A DNA stretch of 64,000 bases, taken from assembly GCA_023389855.1 (NCBI GenBank), contig JAEWDZ010000003.1, positions 95,356 through 159,355 on the forward strand. Reading direction: 5' to 3'. The notes beneath the pieces were generated by a model. That model saw only the letters and a list, made by a program, of their open reading frames with translations. It was not told the DNA's origin and did not search any database. The stretch is from Bacteroidota bacterium. GTDB taxonomy: Bacteria; Bacteroidota; Bacteroidia; Bacteroidales; Porphyromonadaceae. The translations under genes were made by a program, and so were the position numbers. The first letter of the stretch is position 1. The number at the start of each line of letters is the position of its first letter. Below are positions 26,752 to 36,690 of this stretch, one piece after another.

Positions 26752-28291
26752 TATGGATGTTTTTTAGAAGATGGTTGATACTTATTTTCTCGGATACGAA
26801 ATCCTTGAGAGCACTGATAGGAATGCGGCTTTGCTGCATAGTATCGCGTTCACGGATGGTCACAGTATCGTCTGTGAGCGTATCATGGTCTACCGTTATA
26901 CAGAACGGAGTGCCTATGGCATCCTGTCTTCTGTAGCGCTTGCCTATAGAGTCTTTTTCATCGTATTGGCACTTAAAATCGAAGCGCAGAGCATCGAAAA
27001 TAGTTTGGGCTTTTTCGGCTAGACCATCTTTTTTTACCAGAGGCAAAACGGCTAATTTGATAGGAGCTAGTGGAGCCGGCAAGCGCAGTACGGTACGTAT
27101 TTCTCCGTTTTCGGTAGACTCTTCGTTGTATGCTCCGAAGAGGATGGTAAGGAACAAACGATCGACACCTATAGAGGTCTCGATAACATAGGGAATAAAA
27201 CTCTCTTGAGTAGTAGGATCGAAGTAGCGGAGCTTTTTATTACTATACTCTTCGTGGCGGGATAAGTCGTAATCCGTACGACTGTGAATACCTTCTACTT
27301 CCTTGAAGCCAAAAGACATTTTGAACTCGATATCGGTAGCGGCATTGGCGTAGTGCGCCAATTTTTCGTGGTCGTGGAAGCGGTATTTTTCATTGCCCAG
27401 CCCCAAATTTTTATGCCAAGCCATACGTTGTTTTTTCCAGTACTCAAACCACTCGAGTTCCTCCCCGGGCTTTACAAAAAACTGCATTTCCATCTGCTCG
27501 AATTCTCGCATGCGAAATATGAACTGGCGGGCGACGATCTCATTGCGAAAAGCTTTCCCTATCTGTGCGATACCAAAGGGGATTTTCATTCGACCTGTTT
27601 TCTGTACATTTAGAAAGTTGACGAAAATACCTTGTGCCGTTTCGGGGCGTAAATAGATCTTTGTAGCGCCATCGGCTGTGGAGCCCATTTCCGTGGCAAA
27701 CATGAGGTTGAATTGTCGTATCTCGGTCCAGTTGGCTGTACCACTGATAGGACAAACGATATTTTTGTCGATGATCAACTGACGCAATGTGTTGAAGTCG
27801 CTCTCTTCGAGAGCTTTAGTCATTGTTGTTTTCGTCGTATTGATCTCTGTAAGATAGCCTTGTACCCGCTCGTTGGTCTGTCTATAGAGACCTTCGTCGA
27901 AATTGTCGCCAAAGCGTTTGCGGGCTTTGGTTATTTCTTTTTCTATCTTTTCCTCAATTTTGGCAATATACTCTTCCAGCAGGATATCTGCACGGTATCT
28001 TTTTTTGGAGTCCTTATTGTCGATCAGGGGATCGTTGAAGGCGTCCACATGACCAGAGGCTTGCCATATACGTGGGTGCATGAATATAGCAGAGTCGATG
28101 CCGACTACATTTTCATGCAAAAGCGTCATGCTTTTCCACCAGTAATCTTTGAGATTATTTTTTAGTTCTATGCCGTTTTGACCGTAGTCGTATACAGCGG
28201 CTAGTCCGTCGTATATCTCGGACGAAGGGAATACAAAGCCGTATTCCTTACAGTGAGAAACAATCTTTTTAAAGATATCTTCTTGAGCCAT
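26738..28291 (-). CDS. glyS: Glycyl-tRNA synthetase (homodimeric class II type)
   Basis: The enzyme charges tRNA-Gly. At 517 residues it is the single-chain archaeal/eukaryotic-like type used by Bacteroidetes. Motifs: the N-terminal EYGFVFPSSEIYDGLAAVYDYG, TEMGSTADGATKIYLRPETA, motif 2 AQIGKAFRNEIVARQFIFR, the EFEQMEMQFF segment, and motif 3 ETSIGVDRLFL. An anticodon-binding domain covers about residues 400-500. It heads the run through FKBP, surE, lpxB, LysM and barrel genes. A -7 box lies upstream at 28417-28424. Confidence 0.96.
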   Translation of the reverse strand: MAQEDIFKKIVSHCKEYGFVFPSSEIYDGLAAVYDYGQNGIELKNNLKDYWWKSMTLLHENVVGIDSAIFMHPRIWQASGHVDAFNDPLIDNKDSKKRYRADILLEEYIAKIEEKIEKEITKARKRFGDNFDEGLYRQTNERVQGYLTEINTTKTTMTKALEESDFNTLRQLIIDKNIVCPISGTANWTEIRQFNLMFATEMGSTADGATKIYLRPETAQGIFVNFLNVQKTGRMKIPFGIAQIGKAFRNEIVARQFIFRMREFEQMEMQFFVKPGEELEWFEYWKKQRMAWHKNLGLGNEKYRFHDHEKLAHYANAATDIEFKMSFGFKEVEGIHSRTDYDLSRHEEYSNKKLRYFDPTTQESFIPYVIETSIGVDRLFLTILFGAYNEESTENGEIRTVLRLPAPLAPIKLAVLPLVKKDGLAEKAQTIFDALRFDFKCQYDEKDSIGKRYRRQDAIGTPFCITVDHDTLTDDTVTIRERDTMQQSRIPISALKDFVSEKISINHLLKNIHNEVQ

Positions 28292-28416
28292 ATGGTAGTT
28301 TATCGATTTTGCGAATTATCTGATGTTTTTTTAATAGCGCTATCCCAATCTGCTAGATTGTCTTTTGCGGTACGAAAGTGGGTTTATCTGTGATGTATAC
28401 ACCTACAAATCTGTAC

Positions 28417-28424
28417 AAAGGTAA
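28417..28424 (-). promoter_or_regulatory. Candidate -7 box of the glyS transcript
   Basis: The minus strand reads TACCTTTG, the favoured form of TANNTTTG, giving a leader of roughly 120 bases before glyS. No matching -33 box is seen. The 143 bases between glyS and the ligase gene hold no other gene. Confidence 0.5.
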
Positions 28425-28434
28425 TAAAAAAAAG

Positions 28435-29889
28435 CTACTTAGCCACTTTTCTTAACGACCGATTTTTACTCGGACTATGACACGGAGCGATGGCTAGCGT
28501 TAGTAGCGTCCAAGACAGTAATAGTAGGTCTGTCTGATAAATGAAGTCTTCTACATTCATGATGGCGATATAGGCAATCATCAGTAGGAGGACCCAATGA
28601 TTTTTATTGCATACTGCAATAAATAAATAAGAGAGGATCACTCCGAGTAACAAGAACACTCCGCCCAAGCCTGTTTCTACGAGTTGCTGTATGAAGCTAT
28701 TGTGAAAGTGACCATAATTCTCCAATCCATTTTGCGGCAATATAAATTCGCTACTGCCGATACCATTTCCTGTGAATAATGCGGCACCTTGGATTTGATT
28801 AGCCGCGACACGCATAAATTGAAGCCTTAGATTGTCGGAAAAAAACTGTGTAAAGAAAGGAGCGATTAGTAGCAAGATACCAAGCACAGCACAGATAGTA
28901 AGGATGGCGTATTTTACTTTTTTGTTGCTATGTCTCAGCAGAGTGGCTAAAATGGGTAGTGGTAAAGCCAGCAGCATCCATATGCGACTTTGCATCATAA
29001 GAATCGCGATAGAAAATATGACATAATAGAAGCTTACGCGAGCTACTTTTTTTTCGTTTGTGAGTAGATATATAAAAGGCAGACTCAAAGCAAAATATAA
29101 GAATGTATAGTGTCGTATCCCGAAAGCACCTAAAAGGTGGATAGGTCCAAGCATCCATCCTTCGCCATTGTTGAGATAACATTTGTTGAGTGATACAAAT
29201 GCCAGTATGTGATTGCCAGGAGTCGTTAATATTGCTTGGATATAGATAGCAAACAAGAGTAGTATAAACACATAGCTTACGAAGAGCGCCATCGCAGCAA
29301 ATAGGTTTATCACTTTTTTCTCAGGAGGATAGGCAAGAAAAAGCAGGGGAATGATCGCTACCCAGATCGTTCGACAGTAGTACGCGAGCGAGTGCTCTAC
29401 GTGAGGGCTCCATAGTATGGTAATGCCAGAAAAAATAACAAAGAAAAGTGCAGTAGCGATAAAGAGACGGGGACTAAATGAGGGTGCTTTCTTCTGAGCT
29501 ATAGCAGAGGTAACGATAATGACCTCGCCCACAACAAAAAACATAAGGATCCCAATAAAAGAGGTAATAAAACCAAAAATGATATTGGCGAATCCCATAG
29601 TAAAAAGGAGTGCTACAAGGGCATTAACCTTACTCTTACGATCGAATTTAGAAAAATCTTTGAAGGGCGAAAAAAGCCGTACACAAAAAAGCGATAGAAA
29701 GATCCCCACTGCAAAAACAGCAGGTCTTAGACATTGAGTAGTTGATCTGCTTAGCTCATGAATAAAAGACTGCCCATAAAAAGATGGATTGCTGTAATAT
29801 AATATTATAGCAATGAGACCTATGAATGCGGGAGGCAGTAGGTATTCGGCGAAAGAACGCCAACGTCCAGTCACTATGGTGTTTTTCAA
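28435..29889 (-). CDS. O-antigen ligase-like membrane protein (Wzy/WaaL type)
   Basis: The 484-residue inner-membrane protein has about 12 hydrophobic helices. A large loop before the last helices carries NYGHFHNSFIQQLVETGLGG, the H-N-x-(Y/F)-(L/I)...ETG pattern of the O-antigen ligase/polymerase superfamily. It may join polysaccharide to lipid A core or act in another surface-glycan step; ligase and polymerase cannot be told apart here. No ATG fits, and the start is TTG at 29887-29889. This lies immediately past the eno terminator on the same strand. Confidence 0.78.
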   Translation of the reverse strand: MKNTIVTGRWRSFAEYLLPPAFIGLIAIILYYSNPSFYGQSFIHELSRSTTQCLRPAVFAVGIFLSLFCVRLFSPFKDFSKFDRKSKVNALVALLFTMGFANIIFGFITSFIGILMFFVVGEVIIVTSAIAQKKAPSFSPRLFIATALFFVIFSGITILWSPHVEHSLAYYCRTIWVAIIPLLFLAYPPEKKVINLFAAMALFVSYVFILLLFAIYIQAILTTPGNHILAFVSLNKCYLNNGEGWMLGPIHLLGAFGIRHYTFLYFALSLPFIYLLTNEKKVARVSFYYVIFSIAILMMQSRIWMLLALPLPILATLLRHSNKKVKYAILTICAVLGILLLIAPFFTQFFSDNLRLQFMRVAANQIQGAALFTGNGIGSSEFILPQNGLENYGHFHNSFIQQLVETGLGGVFLLLGVILSYLFIAVCNKNHWVLLLMIAYIAIMNVEDFIYQTDLLLLSWTLLTLAIAPCHSPSKNRSLRKVAK

Positions 29890-29900
29890 TGTATTAAATA

Positions 29901-29946
29901 ATAAAAAAGACAGAGCATAATATCGTAGAATGGATTATGCTCTGTC
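29901..29946 (-). terminator. Strong Rho-independent terminator of eno
   Basis: Perfect 13-base arms lie at 29909-29921 and 29934-29946, followed on the minus strand by TTTTTTAT. It starts 28 bases past the eno stop. Confidence 0.85.
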
Positions 29947-29974
29947 TCAAGTTATGCTATGAGAAAAAATGAAA

Positions 29975-31270
<1,296 letters not shown>

Positions 31271-31299
31271 CTATCTTAGGTATAAATTTAAATTCTCCT

Positions 31300-31307
31300 C
31301 AAAGATA
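31300..31307 (-). promoter_or_regulatory. Candidate -7 box of eno
   Basis: The minus strand reads TATCTTTG 36 bases before the eno ATG. No TTTG occurs at the expected -33 place. Confidence 0.45.
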
Positions 31308-31334
31308 ATACTTTTTTGCGATTTATCGCATATT

Positions 31335-32798
31335 TCAATCCGTACTGTTTTTTTCTATTTCATGAAGAATTGTTTGTAGGTCGGCTCTTAGTCGATGTGT
31401 CTTAGGGAAAAGATTATTCGCCCTATTAGCCACTGCGTTTACCAAGCCTATGGGTATTCCTTTATAGGTGATAGAACCGAATCCTTTAAAAGAGGTTTTA
31501 ATGTCGAGAGACAATCCTGCAATGTAGCTTAATGCCTCTCTCTTTTTGACTTCTATATGAGGGAGAGCGTCGGCATCAAATAGGAGCGAAAAAGCAAGCA
31601 TTGAGGAGGGGCGTATCTTTCCAGCTTTATGCTCGGCTACTTCTATACCTCGGTGAAGTACGGGTATATTATTATCCGCAAGCTTTAGTAGTAATTCTTT
31701 TGCATTGTTCGGAATGACGTATATGCTGCCATCTTCCTCTGCATAGATATCGTTTTCTTTCTCCCATCCACTTGTCAAAAGGGTGTGAATGGCATCTTCA
31801 TTCTTGGGGGACCTATTATTTTTACTGGGCTTCTTTTGCTTATTGTTTACTTTCTTTGCCCGTTTTTCTTGGGCTATTTCATAGGTCTCGGATTTTTTTT
31901 TCCTTAGTAAGCAGAAGAAAAAACCTTCGCCTTCGACAAGGTGTGGATAGCAGCGGTAGCCCATAGCATTACGCCCTGAGACGATCCCCATGTTTTCGCT
32001 TATATTAAGCGGAATAACATCGGCTCCCAAAGCACTAAGGTAGGCGATATTGTCTTCGTTCTCATATTCATTGAATGTGCAGGTAGAGTAGAGTAGAAAA
32101 CCTCCTGGCTTGAGTATTTTCCATGCATCGTTTAATATCGATCTTTGTCGAATTTGGCAGTGCTTTACAGCTTGTAAAGACCATTCCTCTCGAGCATGAG
32201 AATGCTTACGAAACATTCCCTCTCCACTACAAGGGGCATCGACTACTACCAGATCAAAAGTTTCTGTACAGCAAGCAAAACGATCGGGGTATGCATTGGT
32301 TACGACCACATGGCTATTTCCCCATTTTTGCACATTCTCGACGAGTGAAAGGGCTCGTTTGTGGATCGGTTCGTTGGCAATTAAAACGCTTCCTTCAGGT
32401 AAGACGTCGTCTATTAATAGGGTTGTTTTTCCTCCAGGGGCCGCACATAGATCGATCGCTATAATGGGTTCCTCGGGCATATGATATTTGATAAGAGAAA
32501 TGGCCATTGACGAGGCTTCCTGCACATAATAGTAGCCTGTGTGCCAAAGTGGATCACCAACAAAATTCGGTCGATCAGAGAGTTTGTATGCACCGTTGCA
32601 CCATGGGATAAGTTGCGTAGCAGGAAAGATAGAGCCAATGTCTAGGGGATATAGAACTTTTTTTTGTTTATTGAGCCGTATTGAAGTAGGAGGTAGTGTA
32701 CGATCCAGGGTATGACGAAAAAGAGCAAAATCCTCTTTTCCCATTTTAGGCTCTATCAGATCTAAAAAATCAGGGGGTAATGGCGCGGAAGAAAGCAC
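31335..32798 (-). CDS. RsmF/NOL1-like RNA cytosine-C5 methyltransferase
   Basis: The 487-residue protein probably methylates a cytosine of ribosomal RNA using SAM. The methyltransferase core has IAIDLCAAPGGKTTLL (SAM site), VVVDAPCSGEGMFRKH (motif IV, the Cys-releasing PC), and LLYSTCTFNEYENED (motif VI catalytic Cys in TCT). A C-terminal PUA-like domain from about residue 390 (SYIAGLSLD...GIPIGLVNA) matches RsmF. A Lys-rich linker lies near residue 300. The start is GTG at 32796-32798. It is 21 bases after the RsmI-like gene and ends a four-gene run that starts with the YitT gene. Confidence 0.9.
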   Translation of the reverse strand: MLSSAPLPPDFLDLIEPKMGKEDFALFRHTLDRTLPPTSIRLNKQKKVLYPLDIGSIFPATQLIPWCNGAYKLSDRPNFVGDPLWHTGYYYVQEASSMAISLIKYHMPEEPIIAIDLCAAPGGKTTLLIDDVLPEGSVLIANEPIHKRALSLVENVQKWGNSHVVVTNAYPDRFACCTETFDLVVVDAPCSGEGMFRKHSHAREEWSLQAVKHCQIRQRSILNDAWKILKPGGFLLYSTCTFNEYENEDNIAYLSALGADVIPLNISENMGIVSGRNAMGYRCYPHLVEGEGFFFCLLRKKKSETYEIAQEKRAKKVNNKQKKPSKNNRSPKNEDAIHTLLTSGWEKENDIYAEEDGSIYVIPNNAKELLLKLADNNIPVLHRGIEVAEHKAGKIRPSSMLAFSLLFDADALPHIEVKKREALSYIAGLSLDIKTSFKGFGSITYKGIPIGLVNAVANRANNLFPKTHRLRADLQTILHEIEKNSTD

Positions 32799-32819
32799 AA
32801 TGGAAATAGGGTTTAATGG

Positions 32820-33530
32820 TTATATATTTTTCCCAAAAATAAAGATTGTAGGCAACTCAGGCAGGGAGAGCTTTTGTTTGCGCCAGAGATAAATCGGCTT
32901 GCTATCGATGTATTCGTCATCCCCCGAAATGTCACTCGCAACAGTAAGAAGATGTTGATCTGGCGCATAGAGAAGAATCGATTCAAAAAGACGTTGGTTG
33001 CGATAAGGAGTCTCAATGAAAATATGCGCCACTCCCGTCGTTGATATTCTCTTTGCTATCTCTTTGATTTTTCTTTTTAGTTCCTCTTTGTCTCGAGGGA
33101 GATAGCCTTCAAAAGCAAAGTGTTGACCGTCTTGTCCCGATGCCATAAGCGCTAGCAGTATAGAGGATGGACCGACGAGAGGTATTACTCTGATCCCCTT
33201 TTTGTGCGCTATATTGACAACGAATCGACCCGGATCGGCAATACTTGGGCATCCTGCTTCGGAGAGTAGGCCTGCATTTGTACCTTTTTCAACTTTGGCA
33301 ATAGCTTCTGTCACTTCTTCGTCATCTATTCTTTTACCTATTTCTACAAATTCACAATCATTCAAATTCTTTCCTGGACAGAGCTGTTTTATAAAGCGTA
33401 TTGCTGTGCGTTTTTTTTCCACGAAAAAAATCTGCAGCTCATGCATGAGTTCACAGTTGTATTGTGGGATCGATTCACGATGCGGTCTTGTGGAAATTGG
33501 TACGGGACAGAGATAGAGTCTTCCAGCCAT
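32820..33530 (-). CDS. Tetrapyrrole-methylase-fold SAM methyltransferase (RsmI-related)
   Basis: The 236-residue protein has the fold of RsmI, which 2'-O-methylates 16S rRNA. It shows LYLCPVPISTRP at the N-terminus, AGLLSEAGCPSIADPG, VIPLVGPSSILLALMASG, FAFEGYLPRD and the HIFIETPYRNQRL segment. It is shorter than classical RsmI (about 285) and lacks its C-terminal part. It matches the shorter Bacteroidetes members, whose target is not proven. It sits between the cyclophilin gene (19 bases upstream) and the RsmF-like gene (21 bases downstream). Confidence 0.85.
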   Translation of the reverse strand: MAGRLYLCPVPISTRPHRESIPQYNCELMHELQIFFVEKKRTAIRFIKQLCPGKNLNDCEFVEIGKRIDDEEVTEAIAKVEKGTNAGLLSEAGCPSIADPGRFVVNIAHKKGIRVIPLVGPSSILLALMASGQDGQHFAFEGYLPRDKEELKRKIKEIAKRISTTGVAHIFIETPYRNQRLFESILLYAPDQHLLTVASDISGDDEYIDSKPIYLWRKQKLSLPELPTIFIFGKNI

Positions 33531-33549
33531 ATTGTTAATACGTTATGTA

Positions 33550-34263
33550 CTATTTTTTGTGTAGCTGTTGGGGTGTTATCGAATAAACTTTCCTTATCCG
33601 GATATCTCTTACGGGTCTATTGACATCGTCTGTTTTCACTCTTTCTATTTTGGTGATCGTATCCATACCTTCTACTACTTCACCAAATACGGTATAATCA
33701 CCATCGAGGTGAGGTGCGCCTCCTACTTTTTTGTATACCTGTTTCTTAGCCTCTGAGATGTTTTTACCTAAGTTTTTTTCGATATCGGCCAGATCCCAAT
33801 CTGTAAAGTAGTTACCTGTGACGATATAGAATTGAGACGCAGAAGACTCCTTCATGGGGTTTACTTCATCGGGCGTACGTGCTGCCGCTACTGCCCCCCT
33901 TTTATGAATAAGCATCTCTGGCAAGAACTCTGCTTTGATGGTAGAAGTGGTGGTATCTACAGATGCATCTGTAACGTTTTTAGCACGGGTCTGGAGGTTT
34001 CCTGTCTGCACCATAAAACGATCAATAACTCTATGAAAAAGCACTCCTTCGTAGTCATGATGCTCAACGTGGGCGAGGAAATTGTCCCTATGCAAGGGTG
34101 TCTCATCGTAAAGAGCTATTACAAAGTTTCCTTTATCTGTTTCTATTTTTACATAGTGGCTAATATGGGGAAGAGGCAAATTATCGGGAGTCTCTTGAGC
34201 ATACGCACTAAAGCTGAATGAGAGACAGGCTATACACAATGATATAAGGGCTAGTTTCTTCAT
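33550..34263 (-). CDS. Exported cyclophilin-type peptidyl-prolyl isomerase
   Basis: The 237-residue protein has a signal peptide (MKKLALISLCIACLSFSFSAYAQ). The cyclophilin domain follows: HYVKIETDKGNFVIALYDE, RDNFLAHVEHHDYEGVLFHRVIDRFMVQTGN, AAARTPDEVNPMKESSASQFYIVTG and TVFGEVVEGMDTITKIE. The conserved FHRV and Q-F segments support activity. It should act in the periplasm on proline bonds of exported proteins. It is 6 bases after the YitT gene and part of that four-gene run. Confidence 0.93.
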   Translation of the reverse strand: MKKLALISLCIACLSFSFSAYAQETPDNLPLPHISHYVKIETDKGNFVIALYDETPLHRDNFLAHVEHHDYEGVLFHRVIDRFMVQTGNLQTRAKNVTDASVDTTTSTIKAEFLPEMLIHKRGAVAAARTPDEVNPMKESSASQFYIVTGNYFTDWDLADIEKNLGKNISEAKKQVYKKVGGAPHLDGDYTVFGEVVEGMDTITKIERVKTDDVNRPVRDIRIRKVYSITPQQLHKK

Positions 34264-34269
34264 ATTATT

Positions 34270-35256
34270 TTAGATTAGGGGTGGTATGGTGTCGTTGGTT
34301 GCATTGGTAGTCGCTATAAATGCGGTGGGATCTTTTTGTAAGATAATCTTTTTGAGCTTTGTCACATCTTTTCTTTCGGCAATCATAAAGATGATATCTC
34401 TTTCTTTTCCTGCATACATCCCTTGTCCGTGAAGTAGAGTTGCCCTGAGGTTGAGTTCTTCTATGATGATCGATCGCAGAGCCTTAGGGTCTTGACTCAC
34501 GATGAAAACAGCTTTGTTGGGGTTTTCAGGGTTGAGAATGTCCAGTGTTTTACCGTATAAAAAGATGGTTACAAGTGAGTAGAGCGGTACTTTTATGTCT
34601 CCAAAGACGATAAGCCCAAAAAGTACTACCAATGAATCAATGACAATAATGAGTCGGCTGACACGTAAGTTTTTTCCTTTGGCAATCACCCGCGCTAGTA
34701 CATCGGTTCCAGCACTAGTGCTACCAACACGGAATGTAAGGTATACGCCTAAGCCTAGAATAGCACCTCCGTATAGAGCCGATAGAAAAGGGTCTTCTTT
34801 GAGAAATAACGAGTGATTCTTCAAAATTTTCGTAATACCATCAGTAAAGGCTGCAATCAGGAGAAATGTTGCAACCGTTTTTCCACCTGAGGAAAGTCCT
34901 AACTTTTTAGAGGCTAGTAGAAACAACGGTATATTCACAAAAAGCGAGAAAGTACCGATTGGCAAACCATCAGGAAAAATATCCCATATTCCTTTTGTAA
35001 GGTGGTTTACAGCAATGCTAATACCATACACACCTCCAGGTATGATACCCGCAGGTGCGATGAATATTGCATAAGCGGCTGCTTGGAAAAATGCTCCTAA
35101 AATCAGCAGCAGAGAATCTGTTGCGATGTGCTTGTGTCGGGCACTTTTCCCTTCGATAAAAGGATTCCTTCTTTTTTTGCCTTGACCGAAAGGCCATTTG
35201 TTGTAAGCCTTGGGCGCATGTGTAGCGCCTTTGTTTTCCTCTTTCACTGTACTCAC
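34270..35256 (-). CDS. YitT family membrane protein
   Basis: The 328-residue protein has a basic cytoplasmic N-terminus and about five or six membrane helices, including FFQAAAYAIFIAPAGIIPGGVYGISI, and the VYLTFRVGSTSAGTDVLARVI segment typical of the YitT family. The C-terminal cytoplasmic DUF2179 domain covers about residues 240-320 (VFIVSQDPKALRSIII and IIFMIAERKDVTKLKKII). The function is unknown, possibly transport. The start is GTG at 35254-35256, 79 bases after tRNA-Pro(CGG). It may therefore be transcribed from the tRNA promoter. Confidence 0.88.
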   Translation of the reverse strand: MSTVKEENKGATHAPKAYNKWPFGQGKKRRNPFIEGKSARHKHIATDSLLLILGAFFQAAAYAIFIAPAGIIPGGVYGISIAVNHLTKGIWDIFPDGLPIGTFSLFVNIPLFLLASKKLGLSSGGKTVATFLLIAAFTDGITKILKNHSLFLKEDPFLSALYGGAILGLGVYLTFRVGSTSAGTDVLARVIAKGKNLRVSRLIIVIDSLVVLFGLIVFGDIKVPLYSLVTIFLYGKTLDILNPENPNKAVFIVSQDPKALRSIIIEELNLRATLLHGQGMYAGKERDIIFMIAERKDVTKLKKIILQKDPTAFIATTNATNDTIPPLI

Positions 35257-35335
35257 TGTTTATGAATATGAAGAAAAAAATCTCCTTCGGGCAAAGTGCG
35301 TCGAAAGAGAAAATTTAGAATCATGCAGAGTTAAG

Positions 35336-35408
35336 TCGGGATGAGAAGACTCGAACTTCCGACCTCCACGTCCCGAACGTGGCGCGCTACCAACTGTGCT
35401 ACATCCCG
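35336..35408 (-). tRNA. tRNA-Pro (anticodon CGG)
   Basis: On the minus strand the acceptor arms CGGGATG and CATCCCG pair, the anticodon stem CCACG/CGTGG holds the loop TTCGGGA with anticodon CGG, and the T loop is TTCGAGT. The discriminator is A and CCA is not encoded. It is a second proline tRNA besides the one at 16.5 kb. Confidence 0.96.
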
Positions 35409-35433
35409 ATTTTACTCCTCTGTATTTCTTCCG

Positions 35434-35467
35434 CAAAGATAATCTTTTCCTGCTATATAATTGCAAG
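35434..35467 (-). promoter_or_regulatory. Promoter of tRNA-Pro(CGG), possibly also of the YitT run
   Basis: The minus strand has TATCTTTG at 35434-35441 as -7 box and CTTG at 35464-35467, 22 bases upstream, as a 3-of-4 -33 box. Transcription would start about 15-20 bases before the tRNA. Confidence 0.5.
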
Positions 35468-35834
35468 ATTAAACAAAATAGTTCCTCATGTATTGGAGGT
35501 GATGCCAATGCTGTGATCTATTTCGATTGAACATGAATCTGTTATAATAGAGGCCTTTAGTGATATAGATATTGAGTATTGAGCGATTATTCGATTTCTT
35601 GTATGGAACTATTCTTTTTTTTGATTGCTGGGATATTTCGAGAATTTTTCTAGGATTATGATTGAGAAATTAACCTAAGATTACTACCTTTCTTGCTTGG
35701 AGATTTGCTATTGATACGCTCATTATGAAGAGGCCGCTATGTATTTATTCCCGTAGTATATAGAAACTTTCATGAAGATGTAGAAGCACAGCAAAAAAAC
35801 CTTCTTTTTTTTCGAAATATATTTTATGCTTATA
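35468..35834. other. Intergenic region between divergent tRNA-Pro and clpP
   Basis: I see no gene in this AT-rich stretch. A trigger factor gene, often found before clpP in related genomes, is not present here. Confidence 0.4.
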
Positions 35835-35866
35835 TTTGTATTTCCCAAAATAAAAATGTAACTTTG
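35835..35866 (+). promoter_or_regulatory. Promoter of clpP-clpX
   Basis: TTTG at 35835-35838 and TAACTTTG at 35859-35866 match the Bacteroidetes -33 and -7 boxes with an ideal 20-base spacing. The leader to the clpP ATG is about 75 bases. Confidence 0.7.
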
Positions 35867-35947
35867 TTAGAAATTTGGTTAAGGTTTTCGCAAAGATCAA
35901 AGAACCTGAGATACTTGGGAAAACCAGAACTGTTAGTAGAATATATT

Positions 35948-36655
35948 ATGATGCAAAAAAATGAATTTTTTAAGTATGCCACCAAGCATGTTGGGTTAAA
36001 CTCTCTTGCGTTGGAGGATTATATGAAACATCAGAATGCGATAGTAAATCACGACGGAGGCTATATAGCCCCTTATATTATTGAGGAAAGGCAGCTAAAT
36101 GTCGCGCAAATGGATGTTTTTTCTCGTTTGATGATGGATCGTATCATCTTTTTGGGTACCGCTGTAACGGATTATTCTGCTAATGTAGTGCAGGCACAAT
36201 TGCTTTTCTTAGATAGCAGTGATCCGGGTAAAGATATTTCTGTCTATCTCAACTCGCCTGGTGGATCTGTGTACGCTGGTTATGGTATATATGATACGAT
36301 GCAGTATATTGGTTGTGATGTCTCCACCATATGCACTGGTATGGCAGCTTCTATGGCCGCTGTTTTGCTGGTTGCAGGTGCCAAAGGTAAGCGCTATGCT
36401 CTTCCTCATGCTCGAGTGATGATCCACCAGCCATTGGGGGGGATGCAGGGCCAGGCAAGCGACATTGAGATTGCTGCAAAAGAAATCATAAAAGTAAAGA
36501 ACGAATTGCACGCGATACTTGCCGAGCACACAGGTCAGTCTATCGAACGTATTGAAAAAGATAGTGATAGAGATCACTGGTTTACGGCTGCCGAGGCTTT
36601 GGATTATGGTATGGTAGACGAAGTATTGACTTCTCAAAAAGGCAAGAAAGAGTAA
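35948..36655 (+). CDS. clpP: ATP-dependent Clp protease proteolytic subunit
   Basis: ClpP is the barrel-shaped serine protease that degrades proteins fed by ClpX. The catalytic Ser lies in [13 protein letters not shown], the His in [11 protein letters not shown] and the Asp in [16 protein letters not shown] chose the ATG at 35948 (MMQKNEFF), with a neighbouring ATG at 35951 equally possible. A TTG at 35864 would start inside the promoter -7 box and is rejected. The product is about 235 residues. clpX follows after 35 bases. Confidence 0.95.
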   Translation: MMQKNEFFKYATKHVGLNSLALEDYMKHQNAIVNHDGGYIAPYIIEERQLNVAQMDVFSRLMMDRIIFLGTAVTDYSANVVQAQLLFLDSSDPGKDISVYLNSPGGSVYAGYGIYDTMQYIGCDVSTICTGMAASMAAVLLVAGAKGKRYALPHARVMIHQPLGGMQGQASDIEIAAKEIIKVKNELHAILAEHTGQSIERIEKDSDRDHWFTAAEALDYGMVDEVLTSQKGKKE

Positions 36656-36690
36656 TTCGCTATTACATTTTTCTGTTTCGCAAACTCAGC

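Noticed and set aside
35864..35947. A longer clpP starting at TTG 35864
   Set aside because: That codon lies inside the -7 box TAACTTTG, and the ATG at 35948 gives the usual ClpP N-terminus.
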